From Rhodoferax sp. (GTDB lineage Bacteria; Pseudomonadota; Gammaproteobacteria; Burkholderiales; Burkholderiaceae_C), in contig JAQGMQ010000479.1 of assembly GCA_028292305.1 (NCBI GenBank), positions 1 through 6,357 of the forward strand: 6,357 bases of DNA, given 5' to 3'. Made by a program: the position numbers and the translations under genes. The notes below the pieces were generated by a model. That model was not told where the DNA came from. It saw nothing but the letters and a program-made list of their open reading frames with translations, and did not search any database. Positions 4,343 through 6,357 of this stretch are shown here, in pieces (positions within the stretch are counted from its first letter, which is position 1; every line of letters starts with the position of its first letter).

Positions 4343-5596
4343 ATGGCAGAAATCAAGAACTACACCCTGAACTTCGGACCGCAGCATCCTGCGGCCCACG
4401 GCGTGCTGCGCCTCGTGCTCGAGCTCGACGGCGAAGTCGTCCAGCGCGCCGATCCGCACATCGGCCTGCTGCACCGCGCCACCGAAAAGCTGGCCGAGAG
4501 CAAGACTTTCATCCAGTCCCTGCCCTACATGGACCGCCTGGACTACGTGTCCATGATGTCCAACGAACACGCCTATTGCCTGGCGATCGAAAAGCTGCTC
4601 GGCCTCGAAGTGCCGATCCGTGCCCAGTACATCCGCGTCATGTTCGCCGAGATCACGCGCCTGTTGAACCACCTGATGTGGCTCGGCTCGCACGGCAACG
4701 ACTGCGGCAGCTCGACCATCCTGATCTACGCCTTCCGCGAACGCGAAGACCTGTTCGACATGTACGAAGCCGTCTCCGGCGCGCGCATGCACGCGGCTTA
4801 TTTCCGTCCGGGCGGCGTCTACCGCGACCTGCCGGACACCATGCCGCAGTACAAGGTCAGCAAGATCAAGAACGCCAAGGCGCTGGCCGCGATGAACGAG
4901 AACCGGCAAGGTTCGATGCTCGATTTCATCGACGATTTCACCAAGCGTTTCCCGAAGAACCTCGAGGAATACCACACGCTGCTGACCGAGAACCGCATCT
5001 GGAAACAGCGCACCGTCGGCGTCGGCGTGATGACCCCCGAGCGTGCCCTGAACCTCGGCCTGACCGGCCCGCTGCTGCGTGGCTCCGGCATCGCCTGGGA
5101 CCTGCGCAAGAAGCAGCCGTACGACGTGTACGACCGCATGGATTTCGACATTCCACTCGGCAAGACCGGCGACTGCTACGACCGCTACCTGGTGCGCATG
5201 GAAGAGATGAACCAGTCGAACCGCATCATCAAGCAATGCGTGGACTGGCTGCGTATGAACCCCGGCCCGGTCATCACCGACAACCACAAGGTGGCGTCGC
5301 CGTCGCGTGAGTCGATGAAGTCGAACATGGAAGAGCTGATCCACCATTTCAAGCTCTTCACCGAAGGTTTCCACGTGCCCGAAGGCGAAGCCTATGCCGC
5401 CGTCGAACACCCGAAGGGCGAGTTCGGCATCTACCTGATCAGCGACGGCGCCAACAAGCCTTACCGCCTCAAAATCCGCCCGCCGGGTTTTGTGCACCTC
5501 GCCGCCATGGACGAGATGACCCGCGGCCACATGATCGCCGATGCCGTGGCCATCATCGGCACGCTGGACATTGTGTTTGGAGAGATTGACCGATGA
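4343..5596 (+). CDS. nuoD: NADH-quinone oxidoreductase subunit D (quinone-binding 49-kDa subunit)
   Basis: NuoD (NDUFS2 homologue, related to the large subunit of NiFe hydrogenases) forms most of the quinone-reduction pocket with NuoB. The 417-residue protein starts with the canonical MAEIKNYTLNFGPQHPAAHG. His19 of that loop and Tyr68 in PYMDRLDYVSMM (61-72) have the spacing (49 residues) of the quinone-contacting His59/Tyr108 pair of the bovine subunit. Further family blocks are HIGLLHRATEKL (39-50), FREREDLFDMYEAVSGARMH (131-150), RPGGVYRDLP (155-164), PLLRGSGIAWDLRK (243-256) and the C-terminal DIVFGEIDR. GSHGNDCGSS (115-124) is a wording I associate with Comamonadaceae. An in-frame TGA 9 bases upstream fixes ATG 4343 as the start, yet no clear Shine-Dalgarno motif is seen, suggesting coupling to nuoC translation. 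It overlaps nuoE by 4 bases (ATGA). Third positions are very GC-rich, which creates long open frames on the opposite strand. Confidence 0.98.
   Translation: MAEIKNYTLNFGPQHPAAHGVLRLVLELDGEVVQRADPHIGLLHRATEKLAESKTFIQSLPYMDRLDYVSMMSNEHAYCLAIEKLLGLEVPIRAQYIRVMFAEITRLLNHLMWLGSHGNDCGSSTILIYAFREREDLFDMYEAVSGARMHAAYFRPGGVYRDLPDTMPQYKVSKIKNAKALAAMNENRQGSMLDFIDDFTKRFPKNLEEYHTLLTENRIWKQRTVGVGVMTPERALNLGLTGPLLRGSGIAWDLRKKQPYDVYDRMDFDIPLGKTGDCYDRYLVRMEEMNQSNRIIKQCVDWLRMNPGPVITDNHKVASPSRESMKSNMEELIHHFKLFTEGFHVPEGEAYAAVEHPKGEFGIYLISDGANKPYRLKIRPPGFVHLAAMDEMTRGHMIADAVAIIGTLDIVFGEIDR
5579..5584 (+). promoter_or_regulatory. Ribosome binding site supporting the long nuoE start
   Basis: GGAGAG at 5579-5584, inside the end of nuoD, is 8 bases before the ATG at 5593. 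The alternative in-frame ATG at 5638, which would remove the His-rich leader, has no comparable motif before it. This favours translation of the full 189-residue NuoE. Confidence 0.7.
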
Positions 5597-6162
5597 GCAC
5601 CCACAGCCATCAACATGACCATGGGCATGTCCCATCCATGCCGTTGTCGGCACCGATGCTGGCCCTGTTCGACAAGGAAGTCGCCAAGTACCCGGCCGAC
5701 CAGAAACAGTCGGCCGTGATGGCCTGCCTCACGATCGTCCAACGCGAACGCGGCTATGTGAGCATCGACGCCGAGCGCGAGATCGCATTGCACCTCGGCA
5801 TGCCGGTGATCGCCGTGCATGAAGTCACCACGTTCTACAACATGTACACCCAGCACCCGGTGGGCAAGTACAAGCTCAACGTCTGCACCAACCTGCCGTG
5901 CCAGCTGCGCGATGGCGCCAAGGCGCTGAAGCACCTCGAAGGCAAGCTCGGCATCACCATGGGCGGCACCACGCCCGACGGTGTCTTCACGCTGCAGCAA
6001 AGCGAATGCCTGGGCGCCTGCGCCGATTCGCCGGTGATGCTGGTCAATGACCTGACCATGTGCAGCTTCATGAGCAACGAAAAGCTCGACCAGTTGATCG
6101 ATGGCCTGCGCGCCGCAACCGATGGCGCCGGTGTCCAGAACCACAAGGAAGCCCAGCCATGA
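5593..6162 (+). CDS. nuoE: NADH-quinone oxidoreductase subunit E ([2Fe-2S] subunit)
   Basis: NuoE (24-kDa subunit, NDUFV2 homologue) sits beside NuoF in the NADH-oxidising module and holds the off-path [2Fe-2S] cluster N1a in a thioredoxin-like fold. The 189-residue product has the N-terminal helical part with KYPADQKQSAVMACL (32-46) and VHEVTTFYNMYTQHPVGKY (75-93). The four ligands follow: Cys98 and Cys103 in VCTNLPCQLR (97-106), Cys139 and Cys143 in ECLGACADSPVM (138-149). The spacing C-X4-C and C-X3-C is standard. Unusual is the first dozen residues, MSTHSHQHDHGH, with five histidines at 4, 6, 8, 10 and 12, a possible metal-binding leader absent from the NuoE proteins I remember. A start at Met16 would give a more ordinary protein, but the ribosome site favours 5593. 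It overlaps nuoD and nuoF by 4 bases each (ATGA), so translation is coupled. Confidence 0.97.
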   Translation: MSTHSHQHDHGHVPSMPLSAPMLALFDKEVAKYPADQKQSAVMACLTIVQRERGYVSIDAEREIALHLGMPVIAVHEVTTFYNMYTQHPVGKYKLNVCTNLPCQLRDGAKALKHLEGKLGITMGGTTPDGVFTLQQSECLGACADSPVMLVNDLTMCSFMSNEKLDQLIDGLRAATDGAGVQNHKEAQP

Positions 6163-6357
6163 ATGCGCAGCAAGTGCTTTCCCAGTTCCAGGCGACGGGT
6201 GTGCAAACCTGTTTCCATGGCCGGCACATCAATCCGCAGATCTACGCCGACCTGAACGGCAGCAACTGGCGCCTGAAGGACTACGAGGCGCGCGGCGGCT
6301 ACCAGGCGCTTCGCAAGATATTGCTGGGCGTGGACGGCTCCGCGCCGCTGACGCAGG
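6159..6357 (+). CDS. nuoF: NADH-quinone oxidoreductase subunit F, N-terminal part (cut by window edge)
   Basis: NuoF (51-kDa subunit, NDUFV1 homologue) binds NADH, FMN and the [4Fe-4S] cluster N3 and is the electron entry point of complex I. Only the first 66 codons are present. The frame is open to the right edge and begins MNAQQVLSQF. The stretch WRLKDYEARGGYQALRKIL (37-55) is the family's N-terminal hallmark, just ahead of the Gly-rich FMN/NADH-binding region, which lies outside the window together with the N3 cysteines. The ATG at 6159 overlaps the nuoE stop by 4 bases (ATGA), and AAGGAA at 6145-6150 lies 8 bases upstream. A nearby ATG at 6163 is out of frame. Residues 18-24 (CFHGRHI) resemble the CFHDRHI segment I recall from related betaproteobacteria. 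The call is firm despite truncation because of motif and operon position. Confidence 0.95.
   Translation, partial: MNAQQVLSQFQATGVQTCFHGRHINPQIYADLNGSNWRLKDYEARGGYQALRKILLGVDGSAPLTQ

Noticed and set aside
3617..5653. A 678-codon open frame on the minus strand across nuoB to nuoE
   Set aside because: It lies wholly antisense to well-identified nuo genes. Its product is dominated by His, Val, Asp, Ala and Gly with no recognisable domain, as expected from the complement of GC-rich third positions. Stop codons are rare in such frames.
1..6357. A hidden novel system, mobile element, CRISPR array or integration at the tRNA
   Set aside because: All coding space is explained by core housekeeping genes. 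The tRNA 3' end is followed at once by the nuo leader with no integrase or repeated tRNA end, and no spaced direct repeats were seen.

Overview
This window is a compact, all plus-strand stretch of bacterial core chromosome. It suggests a GC-rich betaproteobacterium of the order Burkholderiales, most likely Comamonadaceae (Acidovorax/Variovorax-like). That placement is an inference from three things: the gene order pnp, quinone oxidoreductase, tpiA, secG, tRNA-Leu, nuoABCDEF; the strong G/C preference at third codon positions; and protein wording such as the GSHGNDCGSS stretch in NuoD. No mobile element, CRISPR array, phage gene or sign of recent transfer was seen.

Layout. The left edge (1-234) is the 3' end of pnp, the S1 RNA-binding tail of polynucleotide phosphorylase, followed by a good intrinsic terminator (258-298). 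Next comes a two-gene unit: a PIG3-type NAD(P)H:quinone oxidoreductase (353-1360) and, 5 bases later, tpiA (1366-2106). secG (2156-2566) follows with its own strong ribosome binding site and a hairpin terminator. A 115-base gap between secG and the tRNA holds that terminator and an inverted repeat. A complete tRNA-Leu with anticodon GAG lies at 2682-2766. A long hairpin, which reads as a terminator only on the minus strand, separates it from the nuo genes.

From 2834 to the right edge runs the start of the complex I (proton-pumping NADH:quinone oxidoreductase) operon. nuoA is the first membrane subunit. nuoB, nuoC and nuoD form the connecting Q-module, which carries Fe-S cluster N2 and the quinone pocket. 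nuoE and nuoF (cut by the edge) belong to the NADH-oxidising module. Spacing is tight: 4 bases, 8 bases, 24 bases, then two ATGA overlaps. This indicates one polycistronic message with translational coupling. nuoC and nuoD are separate genes, unlike the fused form in E. coli.

Together the genes cover RNA turnover, glycolysis, protein export, leucine decoding and respiratory NADH oxidation, all housekeeping. No undescribed system was found. The points worth a second look are small: the minus-strand terminator before nuoA, the inverted repeat before the tRNA, a His-rich N-terminus on NuoE, a loop insertion in the oxidoreductase, and a palindrome with no visible ribosome binding site before nuoD.
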